Position numbers and translations under genes: made by a program | Part shown: in pieces, positions 45,501 through 54,130 of the stretch | How positions within the stretch are numbered: the first letter of the stretch is position 1 | Layout of the letters: every line of letters begins with the position of its first letter | The notes under the pieces: generated by a model | Databases searched by the model: none | What the model was told of the DNA's origin: nothing | Seen by the model: only the letters and a program-made list of their open reading frames with translations | NCBI GenBank assembly: GCA_036768485.1 | Contig: JAVLUZ010000223.1 | Location: 2,125,893 to 2,189,892, forward strand | Direction: 5' to 3' | Source: Mermis nigrescens | Lineage: Eukaryota > Nematoda > Enoplea > Mermithida > Mermithidae | Length of the DNA stretch: 64,000 bases

Positions 45501-48500
45501 AAACTTAAATCAGACATGGAGAACATGTTAACTTTTACCAGCGCTTCGCGCCAGATTTTCTGTTGTTTTTGGTTTGAAATGCAAAGATTGAGTATAAACA
45601 CAAAAGTTGAAAAGCTTTCAATGAATTGAATGATAAGAAATCACTTATGCAGGTAGTTTGAACGATATATTTCGTGTATGATGATTTTGAAATAGGGTGA
45701 GAACTTTTCGGGAATTTTTTTATAATTTTTCTCTACCAGTGCATAAAGCTCGTCGAGAAACGTTCAACAATGCCTTTGTTTTAACCGATCTCCTAATGAT
45801 TCTCGAGATATCCGACTTTAAAGTTTGCGGTTCCCCTCCCCTAAAACATACTGAATACGGGGCTGTATGTATGTAATGTATGTGCGTGACCTTGTAAAAA
45901 AACAACGCAACCGATTTCTACGCAAGCACGTAGCTGGCCGTCCTATTTTGGGGGGACCAACACCAATTTTTGGGGAGACTGAGCCCAAAAAGGCCAAAAA
46001 TAGCACAAAATAACGTTTTAAAAGACTCTAAATTTTGGGGGTCCGAACCCCCTCCCCCAAGATACAAGCCTGTTTCCAAGCCTTACACGTCGCGTCGCTC
46101 AGGGCCAGGTAATTTGCGTGGCAAAGGGCCGCCGGATCGATAATTCGGTGGCGAGTACGGCCGCCGCGGCGGCGACGCCGTGCGATAACGCGAGCCACCC
46201 TCTCGCGTCCATGGTGAACGAGAGCGCCGCCTTCCGCGATCGAATCTTTCGCCGCCGCCGCCGCCGCGACCGCGATATCGATCGCGTCCGCGATCCCAGT
46301 CGCGATCGCGTTCGCGATCGTGATCGTGATCGTGCGATCGGTGATGATCCGAACGGTCTTGATCACGGCTCTTACTCCTGTGTGAAAGACGCTTCAAAAA
46401 TTAAGCTACTACGGAAGTAGGCATTTGTTTATACTAAATTGAGCTATTGAGGAAATCTATTTTTTATACTACTCGTGCAAAAAGCGGATTGGGATATTCT
46501 ACGCAAGATAAATCATAAGCCACAAAATTCAAGGATGCTTTATCGTGGATTTTCGTAAATTTTTTCATTTTTTTACATACACTTTTAATGATTTTATCGA
46601 TTTGGGCAGAATTCGAACGTTTCCCTTAGTCCTCAATCTAGGCTGAGGATGGTTAGAACGTACATGTAAGAGGGGTGAGATTCCCCCCACCCAAAGTTGG
46701 CTGTCCCCCATCCCCCCCCCCAAAGCCAGAAACTGTTTGATCCCCGTCCTAATATTTTTTGCTCTTTTTATATGTTTTGGCCGTTTTTGGCTGAAAATCG
46801 GAGGTCATTTATTCCCAACCTTCAACCTTAAAAAGACCGGAGATTCCCACCCAAAATCTCGAGCCGTTACATGTATGGGTCAGAACTTAGAACCTAGTTG
46901 CGTTTATAATTTCTGCCGTGAAGAGAGCACAAAAAATCCGTCCCATCTCATGAGAAGTCAGTAGTGCTGTGTGTGCGAATAAAACACAACCAAACAGTAG
47001 TTATAGAAAATTCAGTTTTACAGAAGGAAAAATAAATATAAAGAACTAGTTTCAAATTATTACCTAGAAAAGTACTTTTCTTATTAGTTGTTTAGGGTTC
47101 CAAAATCTTGACTAGCAAGTGTAATGAGTACATAACTACATGAACTATACGCCCTGTTGTACCACAATACCTCAAAGTGTCTTGTCTAGCCCACTAATAA
47201 TGAAATAATTGACAGTTATTGTTTATATCATACCTCTTTTTATCAATATCGGAGCTTTTTCGGTGTTTATCATTCTTGTCCCGGCTGAAAATGCACAACA
47301 TTAAATATGCACATAAACTGGTAGACAGGGGCGTACACAGAACGTTTTTAGGGGTCTCGAAATAATTCAAAATATAATTCAGGAAATATTCACAGGTACT
47401 ACCAGGTTTTGTTTTTGTTCGGCAAAGATTTTTCCTGATGTACAAAGACTTTTCCACCCCGTCTTTGTACATGTACAAAGATTTTTGGGAAGACAAAATT
47501 TTAAAAAAGGTTTAAAATTCGCAAAAATTTTCGGCGCTTCGCGCCGAAATGAGTAATTGTGTGTTTTTAAGACGATTCTTAGTGATTTTTGCCATTAGAG
47601 ACGCAGAAATTAGCTAAAATACACTACCAAAAGTCGAACAACTCTGTTTGTACCACACTTAAATCGCTACTGTACCATATTATAGTAACCAAAAATTTGT
47701 GTACAGAATGTACAAAGACTTTTGGGGACCATGTTTGTACATGTACAAACGGACCTTGTACAAAAAAAACACTGGGTACTACAATAAAATACATTTATGT
47801 GACGTTTCCGACCCAGCTCTATCCCTTAAAATTAAAAAATAATTTGCTGTAGAGTTCTTCTTATTTGCTGTAAAACTTCTTCTGACTATTTATTATTATG
47901 CATTATTATCTTAGATCATGAAATCAGGACTCACAACAGACCGATCGCAGGTGCAACAACTCCAAAATTTCTAGGGTTTTACATATATAAATAAAGTTAC
48001 GCATATGCTGTGAAAAGTAATGGATGCCCATCATGAATAAAATAAGCATAAATGCGCAGAAAACAAATAAATTTAAGATATAAATACATAGCTAGAAAAA
48101 ATATAGAAATATAGATAAGTAAATAATAAATAGATAAAAAATCACTAAAAAATTTGAATCCCTACATCCTACATCCTGAACAAAAAAGCATAGCACAGCT
48201 AGCTATCAAAAGATCGGCGCAAAGCGACAAGAAATTTCAATATTTCAGACAGAAAAACTGGTTAAAAGTTATTTAATTTCAAAAATTTTGAAATTAAATA
48301 TGCAAATTGCAACAAAAAATAACTTAAAATTACATACTTAAATACCTCAAGTTTCAAAATTATATGTTAAAAAAGCCCAAAACCATAAAACATTTTTATC
48401 TAATCACTCATCTTTGGATATTTAATGCGTGTGACCAGGTTTGTCAGGTATTCATTCATCACAACGGTGATCAAGGTTTCTTTTGTTTTCAGCAAAAATT

Positions 48501-51500
48501 GATGACTTCGAAATTTTATAACTGCCATTTGGTCATGAGTAATTGACCTTCATTCAGCCGCAAGAAAAACAAATAAGTACCTCCATTAAGTGACTACCAT
48601 ACATGGGCAGGAGCTAAGTTTTGGGGAGTCTGGGTGGATTAAAACGGCAATAATGCCGAAAAATGCCAAAAATTCAATTCAGGGGGGTCTATCGACTTTT
48701 GGGGTATACCGGACTCTCGAGGGGTCTAAACCCCCAACCCCCACGCCCACGTGTCGCGACTACCTCCCGCCCCTTGCGTACTTCCATGTTAGAGGGCATT
48801 AAGCATAAGAAATTGACGCATACGACTGACACTACTGAGTAGAAGCTTTTTAAATCTGACGGAAGGTACCTATTGAACTCCCATGAACTGACTGCACTGT
48901 ATATACGAAAACCGACAAATTAAAAGTATCACATGATAAAAATTTAGGAATCAATCAACAACCGAAGAGCTTTCGTATTTTGATGTGATAAAAAATGAAG
49001 GCACATAGTACTTGAAGCATGAGAAAACACATTAGGTACATTACATACTACATACCTGTGCATGTCAAACACAGTCATGTATTTTGCTTCAACGCTGTAA
49101 AATTTCATACCTTCGTTCCTTTTCATCTTTGCGTCGTTCTTCGCTTTTGCTTTTCTCAACAGTCTGAAATTAGAGTCTCATAACATTCACTCGAGCATCA
49201 ACATAGAAAAAAAGACGGGCAAACCTCTAACTCAATGCTGTACAGGGTGTTCGGAAAAAAGGACACATTTTTTTCAATAACTTTTTTATTACTCAAATAT
49301 ATTTAATAAAACTTTCAACAAATGATAAGCTATAGCTGATACTACAGTGAAAAATCAGAAGTGCACTCTAAAATACATGTGAAATACCAGATTCCGTCTA
49401 GTTAAAGCTCAGTATCGTAAAAATTTATTTTATGAATGTCAAAATTTGTTTGGGTACCTTATGAAGCTTAGTAAATATGAAAACAACATTAAGATGGACA
49501 TGAAAGCAGAATTTGGGATTTAGTTTGTCCTCCGCTCTCAGGTACAATTTTGTCACAAAATCGTACATTTGCTAAGAAAATAAATTAAAACATAATTTGA
49601 GCAAGCTGTGACGTTTTTTCTTCAAGACGCAGAAATATACACTAAGAAGAAGCGTTTCTTTGACTTAAAATAATTGATTTAAAGCAAGTTTTGGCAATGG
49701 TTTTGCGCATTTAATAATTTATTAAAGCATCGAACTTTGTTTCGCGAATGTTAAGGACTATAATTTGTGCAAAGATTCGGTCCGAACGACCAACAACAAG
49801 CTATTCTTTAATTAAAATTACTTCATAATATTTTGAGAACACCTGAAATATAAAATAAAGCTCAATAAATGTCAAAGTACAACTTCCTGATCCTAAGATT
49901 TGTTCAGCAGATAGCGTACGATGCATTGTGAAAAGGAAAATGTACAGAAATAAATTTGTAGTCGAGTTTGGTCAATAAGGAGCCAAGCAAGTAGCACCGA
50001 GTGGTGTACTGCAATTTTTTGCAAGCATATTCAGGGATAGTTGTGCTATGAACTGGCAAAAAAATCTCTTTCGTTTTCCCAATATTCGTAAAGATTCAAC
50101 TGAAAATGAAATGTGCCCTTTTTTCCGATCACCCTGTATTTAACAGAACTCATCAGCAGCGAATTTTAAAGCAAGGTTCATTTGCCACATAATTTGGCAG
50201 TAACCCACGCAAACATCATGCCCTAAGAATTCCCTTAATTTGACAGCAATCCCATTTCCTATTGTAAACATAAATGTTACAGGGTATGTAAATGGTTGAT
50301 TCACCACCATAGATTTATAAGGTCAAGGTCGGCAGAGGAGGAGTAAAATCCCATAAATTCAAGCCGTAAATTTAATGTGCACGCTTTTTTGATAATCAAA
50401 TGACAAAAATTGTAAAAATAATCTGCGTAAAACGTTTTTATATGATAAGGCCGCGTTTTTTAGCATTTTAGCCCATTTCGGCTACATAATATCGCTTTTA
50501 GTATTTAAAAATATGTATAGAAATTTATCAATTTGGTTAGAAATTTTGATTTTTTCAAAAAATCATTTCGACGCAATTGAAATTTTGACATTACTACAGC
50601 AGGGAGGGGTAAAAAGCCCAAGAAACCGATCAGTAAATTTAGTAGTGTTCAGCCTTTTTGACAGTAGAATGATGAATTATATCGCTTTTACCACTAAGGA
50701 TCAATTTGGCAATAAATTTTGATTTTTTACACCATTTTTACACATCCGACGTTCCGAAAAATTTTTAAGATTATTACCGCTTTTGTCCCCAAAAATATTG
50801 CAGAAAATAATTGAATAAATTATTCAATGAAGAATGGTGACTCTAACGCCGCGGCACCTTCATATACCAATCACAAATGGGTTTACTAAACAACAAAATG
50901 TCATAAGTCCGAAATTCATGCACTTTTAATCTATTCTACTTAAAGTCGTGCGGAAAAAGTTAGGTAAGTAAAAATCTGGTCTTGTTGATCACTTTCAATT
51001 TTAATTAATGCCTTTCGTAACATATTCACCTGACTATGTAGGCAGAGGCACTACGTACATAAGTGATTACATCATAAAATCGTTTTTCAAACAGGCTGAG
51101 ATATTAAGCAAAGGCATGCACAATTCCTTTTTATGATGCGTAGCGTGTTTTTGTATTTGTCAAACATTCTTTTTATTTTATGAGTTTTTCTTAAAATAAA
51201 ACGCTCGCCCTATTCAATAACACATCAATAAAGCATTGCGCACTAAATGTACTACTACATGGGAAACTAGTGTCTTTGCTAGCCACCAAATAGGAGAAAA
51301 ATTCAAAGAACCGAGTTAGAAAAAATAGGCATAAATGCACAATCGCGGACCCTAAGTGGCATAAATGCACAAACGCGGAACCGTGCTTTCTACATCGCGT
51401 TATAAGGCTTAAGGTGGCGTAAACTGACATTCTCATTTACATCAGTGTGACAGCCGGTCAAGAAATTTTCAGTAGGAACGACTATTGTTAGGTAAAGGCG

Positions 51501-53201
51501 AATCATAAGCTGTCATGAGCGCATCTTTCTGTAAAAAAGAACCTAAGCGAAAAACATCGGAGCGAAATTTTTACGACCGCTCTTTCCATTTTACTTAGTG
51601 CACGGTGTACCAATTGGAATAGGACCGAGTAGTCCGTCACGCGGAATAGATTTTTGATGGTTTTTCGACGCTCTGGCACCATTAGGCAGGGTAGGCAAGT
51701 TTATGAATTTTCGTAAAGGAATGTTATGTATATATATATACACAAAGGAACAGTAAAAAGACATGTGCCACAGATTTAAGAAGTGCGTATTGACAGAGCT
51801 TGTATGTATAGTTTTATCATGGATTCGTTTTCCTTGAATTATCTCACACTGATACATAAGAGAATGTCAATTTAGGCCATCTAGAGTACTATGCTCATAA
51901 CGCACTGTAGAAAGTACGGGTCCGCGGTTGCGCTTTGTTAAAAAAGTCAAGTACAAACACGCTCAAAATTGTTATTGAAGAACATTCTGAACCAAAAAAA
52001 CTGTAAATAAGGAAAAAATGATGGATCCTAAAGAATTCAAAAATTTAACTTTAAAAAATGATATTGACAGACCCTGAAAACAGTGATTAAACGATCGTTC
52101 TAAATCAAAAAATATGTCTTGTGTAGATGATCAAAATATTTTAAACAAACTTTTCAATAGACATAACTAAATTCAAATTGCACAGGTGTTGAACATTTAT
52201 ATGTAAGATACAGGCGAAATATAATTAAACAGTCCATTAATAATACAAATTCGGTATAAACTTCACTCCAAAACCTAGACTTCCTGACAAGAATTATAGC
52301 AAGCCATCCAATCACTGTTTTTTTTTGTACGAGACAAAGATTTTGAGGCTCGTACAAAGATTTTCGGAGCCATCTTTGTACAATGTACAAAGACTTTTTG
52401 GGGCAAAGTAATAGTAATTTTAACGTTTTTTGGCGTATTTTTTAGCAAAATTTCTAAAAATTTTCGGCGCTTCGCGCCGAGTATCATAATTACATTCTAT
52501 TTAGCTACAAGCGCGGGCATTTAACACTCCAAAATCTATCTGTAAACATCTTTGTACAGATTGAAGCATCTTTTACATCTATTTCCACTGTTTTATAAAG
52601 ATTTTATGCAGAAAAAAGAACTATTAAACAACTTTGCACTGTTTTCTGCCATTTGAAGATAAAATTGACTTGCGTTGCATCAAATTCATAAGCAAATTGG
52701 TGTCTATTATGAGATTCATTCAGCACATTGCAACCGCTTATTATTTATAATTGTGTAACACAAGTCGTTTTAACTTGCTGAGTCGAATTTTATGTGTAAT
52801 TTCAACCTAAGACTCATGAAAATTTTGGCGTTTCGGGCCGAACTAATATAACTAACTGAATTTTGGAGAAAGTTACACCTTTTGCGAAGCGTGCGGGTTA
52901 CGGACAACAATCTAGTAGTATGTAAAAATGTGTACATTCAATTGCATATCGATACGTTATATGTACAAAAAAATTTTCGCTCGTACAAAGACTTTTCCGT
53001 AGATCTTTGTACATGTACAAAGAGGCTCGTACAAAAAAAAACAGTGCATCCAATTAAGCCCAGGCTTATTTATATTGCATAAAACAGCAAACAATGAGAT
53101 CGAGTCAAGAAAAATAATGCAACAACACCAGTTTACAAACTCACCTTCGAATTTTTAAGAGGAGCCTCCAGCAATGCGTCAACATCTACTTCGTCAGCCA
53201 T
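30393..53201 (-). CDS. RBM39: RBM39/CAPER splicing factor and coactivator, eleven exons
   Basis: The exons on the - strand, read from 53201 down to 30393, give about 520 residues (the human protein is 530). The start MADEVDVDALLEAP mirrors the family's acidic N-terminus. Then comes an Arg/Ser/Asp-rich RS domain, RRM1 (RNP2 VFCMQL, RNP1 KGIGYVEF), RRM2 (RNP2 LYVGSL, RNP1 GYGFVTF), a Gln-rich linker, and a U2AF-homology motif with EDVIEECNKHGG and RWF, ending near YYAR. RBM39 is a nuclear protein that binds U2AF65/SF3B1 ligand motifs and RNA to set 3' splice-site choice, and also coactivates transcription factors. All junctions keep phase except exon 9 to exon 10, which lacks one base. It is convergent with the Tudor gene. 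Confidence 0.95.
30584..31060. repeat. H/L-type repeat mosaic in RBM39 intron 10
   Basis: CAGGGGCCTAAGCAGGATT resembles the H terminus at 20996. 30960-31000 carries the L core GAGCATCGTCAGAAACGG. The boundaries cannot be fixed. Confidence 0.45.
31407..31630 (+). mobile_element. M element M11
   Basis: ACACCAGGGCGTGGGG to TCTGCCCACGTATG with perfect 9-bp duplication GTGAAAACC (31398-31406 and 31631-31639). Confidence 0.85.
31680..32681. mobile_element. hAT-like element P (TAGAGGTGCACC family)
   Basis: Left end TAGAGGTGCACCGGTGCCG; right end GGTGCCGGTGCCAATCCCACCCTA, reversed TAGGGTGGGATTGGCACCGG. Flanks GTAGCTAC (31672-31679) and GTACCTAC (32682-32689) agree at 7 of 8. About 1 kb, AT-rich inside, no transposase seen. 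The GGTGCC subterminal repeats parallel the GGTTCC arrays of element E. Confidence 0.75.
32694..33096 (-). mobile_element. F element F5
   Basis: CAGTGTTTTTTTTGTACAAG to GATTACAAAAAAGTG, with a perfect hairpin at 32999-33011. CTACATA occurs on both sides, slightly offset, so the duplication is uncertain. It lies directly against the right end of element P. Confidence 0.7.
33239..33422 (-). CDS. RBM39: RBM39 exon 10, U2AF-homology motif
   Basis: Acceptor TTTTTCCCAG, then ETDPNWDTDIREDV, EECNKHGGVLHIFVD, QGNVYVKCPTISSA and HGRWFSG, donor GTGAGT. The acidic helix and the Arg-Trp-Phe motif form the pocket that grips the tryptophan of U2AF ligand motifs. Entry is phase 0, whereas exon 9 leaves in phase 2. 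One extra G at the acceptor (three rather than two G before AAACC) would restore the frame. Confidence 0.93.
33788..34040. repeat. S-family repeat
   Basis: Inverted ends TACACCTGGGCAGTAGCCC and GGGCTGAGGTTGCCCAAGTA with internal GGGCTGAGGGGTTCATTT. Similar text occurs near 5560-5650 and 12070-12220. Probably a MITE of about 250 bp. Confidence 0.55.
34344..34394 (-). other. Candidate 51-nt cassette exon in RBM39 intron 9
   Basis: A good acceptor (CTGTTTTTCAG) and donor (GAG/GTAAAGAAG) on the - strand enclose 51 bases with stops in all three frames. If included it would truncate RBM39 before the U2AF-homology motif. RNA-binding proteins of this class often autoregulate through poison exons. 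This is only a splice-site observation. Confidence 0.3.
34400..36610. other. RBM39 intron 9, mostly unassigned
   Basis: No exon found. Two isolated relatives of the mini-hairpin occur (GGGCGTGAAGCGCC near 35578 and GCGCGAAACGCC near 36190) without an obvious surrounding element. Confidence 0.4.
36617..36740 (-). CDS. RBM39: RBM39 exon 9, Q-rich linker
   Basis: Acceptor GTTTTCTTCAG; two bases complete the glycine of LAEGTGMELP. Encodes GMELPQVAQQMLNMQQQQ, TPPIATQCFMLSNMFDP and leaves in phase 2 (donor CA/GTAAGC). QCFxLSNMF is the conserved entry to the U2AF-homology motif. Confidence 0.93.
37020..37440. repeat. U-type repeat
   Basis: GGGGGTAAAATCCCGACAC, CTTTTTATCC and a CCTTAAGGTAGGGTTAATAC end. 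Related text with GGTAAAATCCC occurs near 6230, 50330 and 55680. Boundaries and class unknown. Confidence 0.4.
37464..37933. mobile_element. Foldback/MITE T with about 130-bp inverted arms
   Basis: Left arm from CAGCGCTCGCCACGAAATT, right arm ending AATTTCGTGGCGAGCACTG. The match runs inward through ATTGAGTTTATTTAGGAACG, GAGACCTAAAGAGTATC and into a CG-rich centre (GCGCGCGT and ACGCGCGC). The CAG.GCTCG end resembles hAT termini, but no 8-bp duplication is visible. Confidence 0.7.
38474..38782 (+). mobile_element. F element F6, shortened
   Basis: CACGGTTTTTGTGTATTCGG to TTGTTCAAACAACAATG, about 310 bp, with a deletion between CATTTAAAATAG and TTTGCGTGTAC. Perfect hairpin at 38600-38612. Confidence 0.65.
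38963..39167 (-). CDS. RBM39: RBM39 exon 8, end of RRM2
   Basis: Acceptor TGTTTTTTTCCAG, then FYNSEDAKRAMEQLNGFELA, GRPIKVSNVTD, a Gly-rich loop, LDSDEMDRAGIDLG and TTGRLQLMAKLAEG, donor GTGAAT in phase 1. The ID(L)GTTGRLQLM stretch is a strong RBM39 signature found just after RRM2. Confidence 0.95.
39349..39813 (-). mobile_element. J-family MITE J10 split by an L-family repeat
   Basis: J outer parts are 39349-39398 (GTACATGTAACAGG) and 39743-39813 (AGAAAATTTTTGACCCC to GAGCTGTTACACGTCTGG). Between them lies an L repeat (39400-39740: GGCCTTAGGGGTGAC, GAGCATCGTCAGAAAAGCC, CTGCCCACGTCTGG). Worn duplications only. Confidence 0.6.
40446..40511 (-). CDS. RBM39: RBM39 exon 7, middle of RRM2
   Basis: A 66-base, 22-codon exon, too small to be picked by ORF length. 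Acceptor CTTTTTCCAG, IESIQILKDTETNRSRGYGF then VT, donor ACA/GTCAGT, phase 0 on both sides. It supplies the start of RRM2 strand 2 and most of RNP1, which finishes as GYGFVTF with exon 8. It matches the family IESIQLMMD and RSKGYGF. Confidence 0.95.
40700..41105. repeat. Minisatellite, about 40-50-bp unit
   Basis: About eight units of CATATTTTTGATGTTTTGG followed by ATGTTTTGGAAAATTTTTTT and CGTCAAAC. It gives spurious open frames on both strands. Confidence 0.85.
41205..41545. repeat. Minisatellite, about 50-bp unit
   Basis: About seven units of GCCTATCTTGTAGCACGGGG followed by TATCTTATATCACGT and TCTATCTTATAGCATT. It produces a spurious Tyr/Arg/Gln-repeat frame on the - strand. Confidence 0.85.
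42710..43003 (-). CDS. RBM39: RBM39 exon 6, end of RRM1 and start of RRM2
   Basis: Acceptor GTGCTGTTTGGCAG, 98 codons, donor AGA/GTGAGT, phase 0 on both sides. VRDVRIITDSKTRRSKGIGY completes RRM1 (RNP1 KGIGYVEF). LALGLTGQRLLNAPIVIQP is the RRM1 exit strand; QAKGPMKLYVGSLHFNITED opens RRM2. DMLRGIFEPFGR contains the glycine that corresponds to human G268, known from aryl-sulfonamide/DCAF15 work as a contact position of the drug-induced complex, and it is retained here. Confidence 0.95.
43090..43490 (-). repeat. L-family repeat
   Basis: GGTCCCAAAAAGGGTGG, reversed core GGCGTTCATGACGATGC, GCGAAGCCCC hairpin relative, C-rich CCCCCAACCCCCTCCC end. Lies between RBM39 exons 6 and 5. Confidence 0.6.
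43697..43820 (-). CDS. RBM39: RBM39 exon 5, start of RRM1
   Basis: Acceptor CTATCTTTTTCAG; one base completes a valine codon from exon 4. DIDVNAELTPEDRDLRTVF contains the family hallmark TPEDRDxRTVFCMQL (RNP2). RTIRPRDLEEFFSSVGR is helix 1. Donor CGA/GTAATT, phase 0. Confidence 0.95.
44066..44281 (+). mobile_element. J-family MITE J6
   Basis: CATTCATATAACGGCTC to CCCCCTGTTACATGTATG with the usual GGGGTCAAAAATTTTCTGGC core. Flanks are not clearly duplicated. Confidence 0.7.
45178..45865. mobile_element. G-family hAT-like element G1
   Basis: CAGACCCGTATCCAGG to CTGAATACGGGGCTG (inverted) with perfect 8-bp duplication TATGTATG (45170-45177 and 45866-45873). The interior has GGCGCTCCGCGCC (45292) and a single unit of the 110-bp repeat found in array at 4260. 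No coding. Confidence 0.8.
45925..46077. repeat. N-family MITE
   Basis: GCACGTAGCTGGCCGTCC, GACCAACACCAATTTTTGG, AGCACAAAATAACGTTTT. It ends only a few bases from the donor of RBM39 exon 4. Confidence 0.6.
46087..46377 (-). CDS. RBM39: RBM39 exon 4, RS domain
   Basis: Acceptor CGTCTTTCACACAG, entry with one base (phase 2), exit GACGT/GTAAGG (phase 2). Encodes SKSRDQDRSDHHRSH, a long Asp/Arg/His dipeptide stretch (DRERDRDWDRGRDRYRGR), a Gly run, RRRSRSPWTREGGSRYR, TASPPRRPYSPPNYRSG and PGPERRD. Such Arg/Ser/Asp-rich regions direct proteins to nuclear speckles. The repetitive GATCGC codons make long false frames on the other strand. Confidence 0.93.
46659..46877 (-). mobile_element. J-family MITE J7
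   Basis: CGTACATGTAAGAGGGG to GAGCCGTTACATGTATG, flanked by GGTTAGAA and GGTCAGAA (7 of 8). Confidence 0.75.
47234..47284 (-). CDS. RBM39: RBM39 exon 3
   Basis: A 51-base exon: acceptor GTGCATTTTCAG, RDKNDKHRKSSDIDKKR, donor GAG/GTATGA, phase 2 on both sides. Part of the charged N-terminal segment. The phase fits exon 2 and exon 4 exactly. Confidence 0.88.
47403..47774 (+). mobile_element. F element F4 with perfect duplication
   Basis: CAGGTTTTGTTTTTGTTCGG to TACAAAAAAAACACTG, 372 bp, with perfect 8-bp duplication GGTACTAC (47395-47402 and 47775-47782). Perfect hairpin at 47533-47545. It interrupts a G/H-like repeat (CAGGGGCGTACACAG near 47328). Confidence 0.9.
48599..48755 (+). mobile_element. 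R-family MITE with 9-bp duplication
   Basis: ATACATGGGCAGGAGC to CCACGCCCACGTGTC; flanks GTGACTACC and GCGACTACC (8 of 9). 157 bp. The ends resemble those of family M, which also makes 9-bp duplications. Confidence 0.7.
49111..49163 (-). CDS. RBM39: RBM39 exon 2
   Basis: A 53-base exon: acceptor CTCTAATTTCAG, TVEKSKSEERRKDEKER, donor AAG/GTATGA, phase 0 in and phase 2 out. Charged, coiled-coil-like start of the RS region. Confidence 0.88.
49243..50136. mobile_element. Tc1/mariner-like deletion derivative, TA flanked
   Basis: CAGGGTGTTCGGAAAAAAGG to TTTTTTCCGATCACCCTG, inverted over about 28 bases, between TA dinucleotides (49241-49242 and 50137-50138). About 0.9 kb. I found no transposase remnants in it. 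Confidence 0.8.
50317..52312. other. RBM39 intron 1, mostly unassigned
   Basis: 50317-50650 is a U-type repeat (GGAGTAAAATCCC, GGGGTAAAAAGCCC). A short direct repeat, GCATAAATGCACAA then CGCGGA, occurs twice at 51330-51380. No exon seen. Confidence 0.4.
52313..53046 (-). mobile_element. F element F7, GTACGAG subfamily
   Basis: CACTGTTTTTTTTTGTACGA to CGTACAAAAAAAAACAGTG with perfect 8-bp duplication CATCCAAT (52305-52312 and 53047-53054). 734 bp, longer than typical F. Perfect hairpin at 52466-52478. It lies about 100 bp from RBM39 exon 1. Confidence 0.9.
53145..53201 (-). CDS. RBM39: RBM39 exon 1, start codon
   Basis: ATG at 53201-53199, MADEVDVDALLEAPLKNSK, donor AAG/GTGAGT, phase 0. Closely matches the family start (MADDIDIEAMLEAP), which decides the start. 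The sequence just upstream is 5' untranslated; no TATA box or other promoter element is evident. Confidence 0.95.
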
Positions 53202-53889
53202 TTCCAATTTCTTGTCCAAGTAGAAAGTTGTTGATTATTCTGCTTATCAAACTCGTTCTTGCACAAATAGCCTTAATATGACGTAAAATTTTTAGCCAAA
53301 AATTGCAAAAAAGCATCTAAAATGGCCAAAAACGGAATTATTCGCCAAAAATTGGAACTTAAAAGACCTATAAAGATTTTCGTAAGTAATCGACAACAAT
53401 GAAAAATAGGTGAAATAGGTCAGAAAATCCAAAAATCTATAGCGGTTTTCCGCCTTCTACATTGTCTACTCTTATTATTCAAAATGATTCAGTAACTACT
53501 TCTACAGAATAGTAGCTACATATTGTGACGTCATCAGCTGTGAAAACGACAGTATTAATTGTAATAGTCCCATTTCTTATGACGCGATGGCTGCTACTAT
53601 CGAACAGTCAATACCTAATGCATACATAACTAATGCCAGTGAACTAAACCTACGCCTAAGGATCAAAATTAAACAGATAAATCTAACAACGTACCTTACT
53701 ATTCTTTAGAAATGCCGATGATTTAATTTTTTTCAAAAATTCATAAGCGAAAATATGCTTTAATTCATACCCAGTGGTAATAGCCTGCACAGCATAGAAA
53801 ACTCTGGGGGGTCAAAATTTTAAAATAATATTTTAAGCTAAAAAGATAAACACGAGTCAGAAACATCATTTGGAAATTGGCAGTAATTA

Positions 53890-54130
53890 TGTGCAGTCAA
53901 CTGCAGGTAATATATATATATAGTATACAATGTAAAATTATATGCAGTCAAAAACCAGCGGCCTAGACTGCAGGTAATATAGCACACAACGTAAAATTAT
54001 ATGCAGTCGAAAACCAGCGGCCGGACTGCACTTAATATAGCACACAACGTAAAATTATATGCAGTCAAAAAAAGCAGCGGCCTGAACTGCAGGTAATATA
54101 GCACACAATGTGATATTATATGCAGTCAAG
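53890..54130. repeat. Subterminal tandem repeats of element A, left arm
   Basis: Four units of about 58-61 bp: ATGCAGTCAAAAACCAGCGG, ACTGCAGGTAATATAGCACA, CAACGTAAAATTAT. The inverted counterpart with three units lies at 54955-55116. Confidence 0.85.

Noticed and set aside
45320..45660. Possible exon near the GCGCTTCGCGCC at 45539
   Set aside because: It lies inside element G1 between its perfect 8-bp duplications, and no splice sites are in phase with RBM39.
46118..46420. Arg/Asp-rich ORF on the + strand opposite RBM39 exon 4
   Set aside because: It is the shadow of the GATCGC-type codons of the RS domain. The - strand frame has splice sites and family similarity; this one has neither.
53890..54130. 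Regular 60-bp repeats considered as a CRISPR array
   Set aside because: The repeats are contiguous without unique spacers, the context is eukaryotic, and an inverted counterpart exists at the other end of the transposon.
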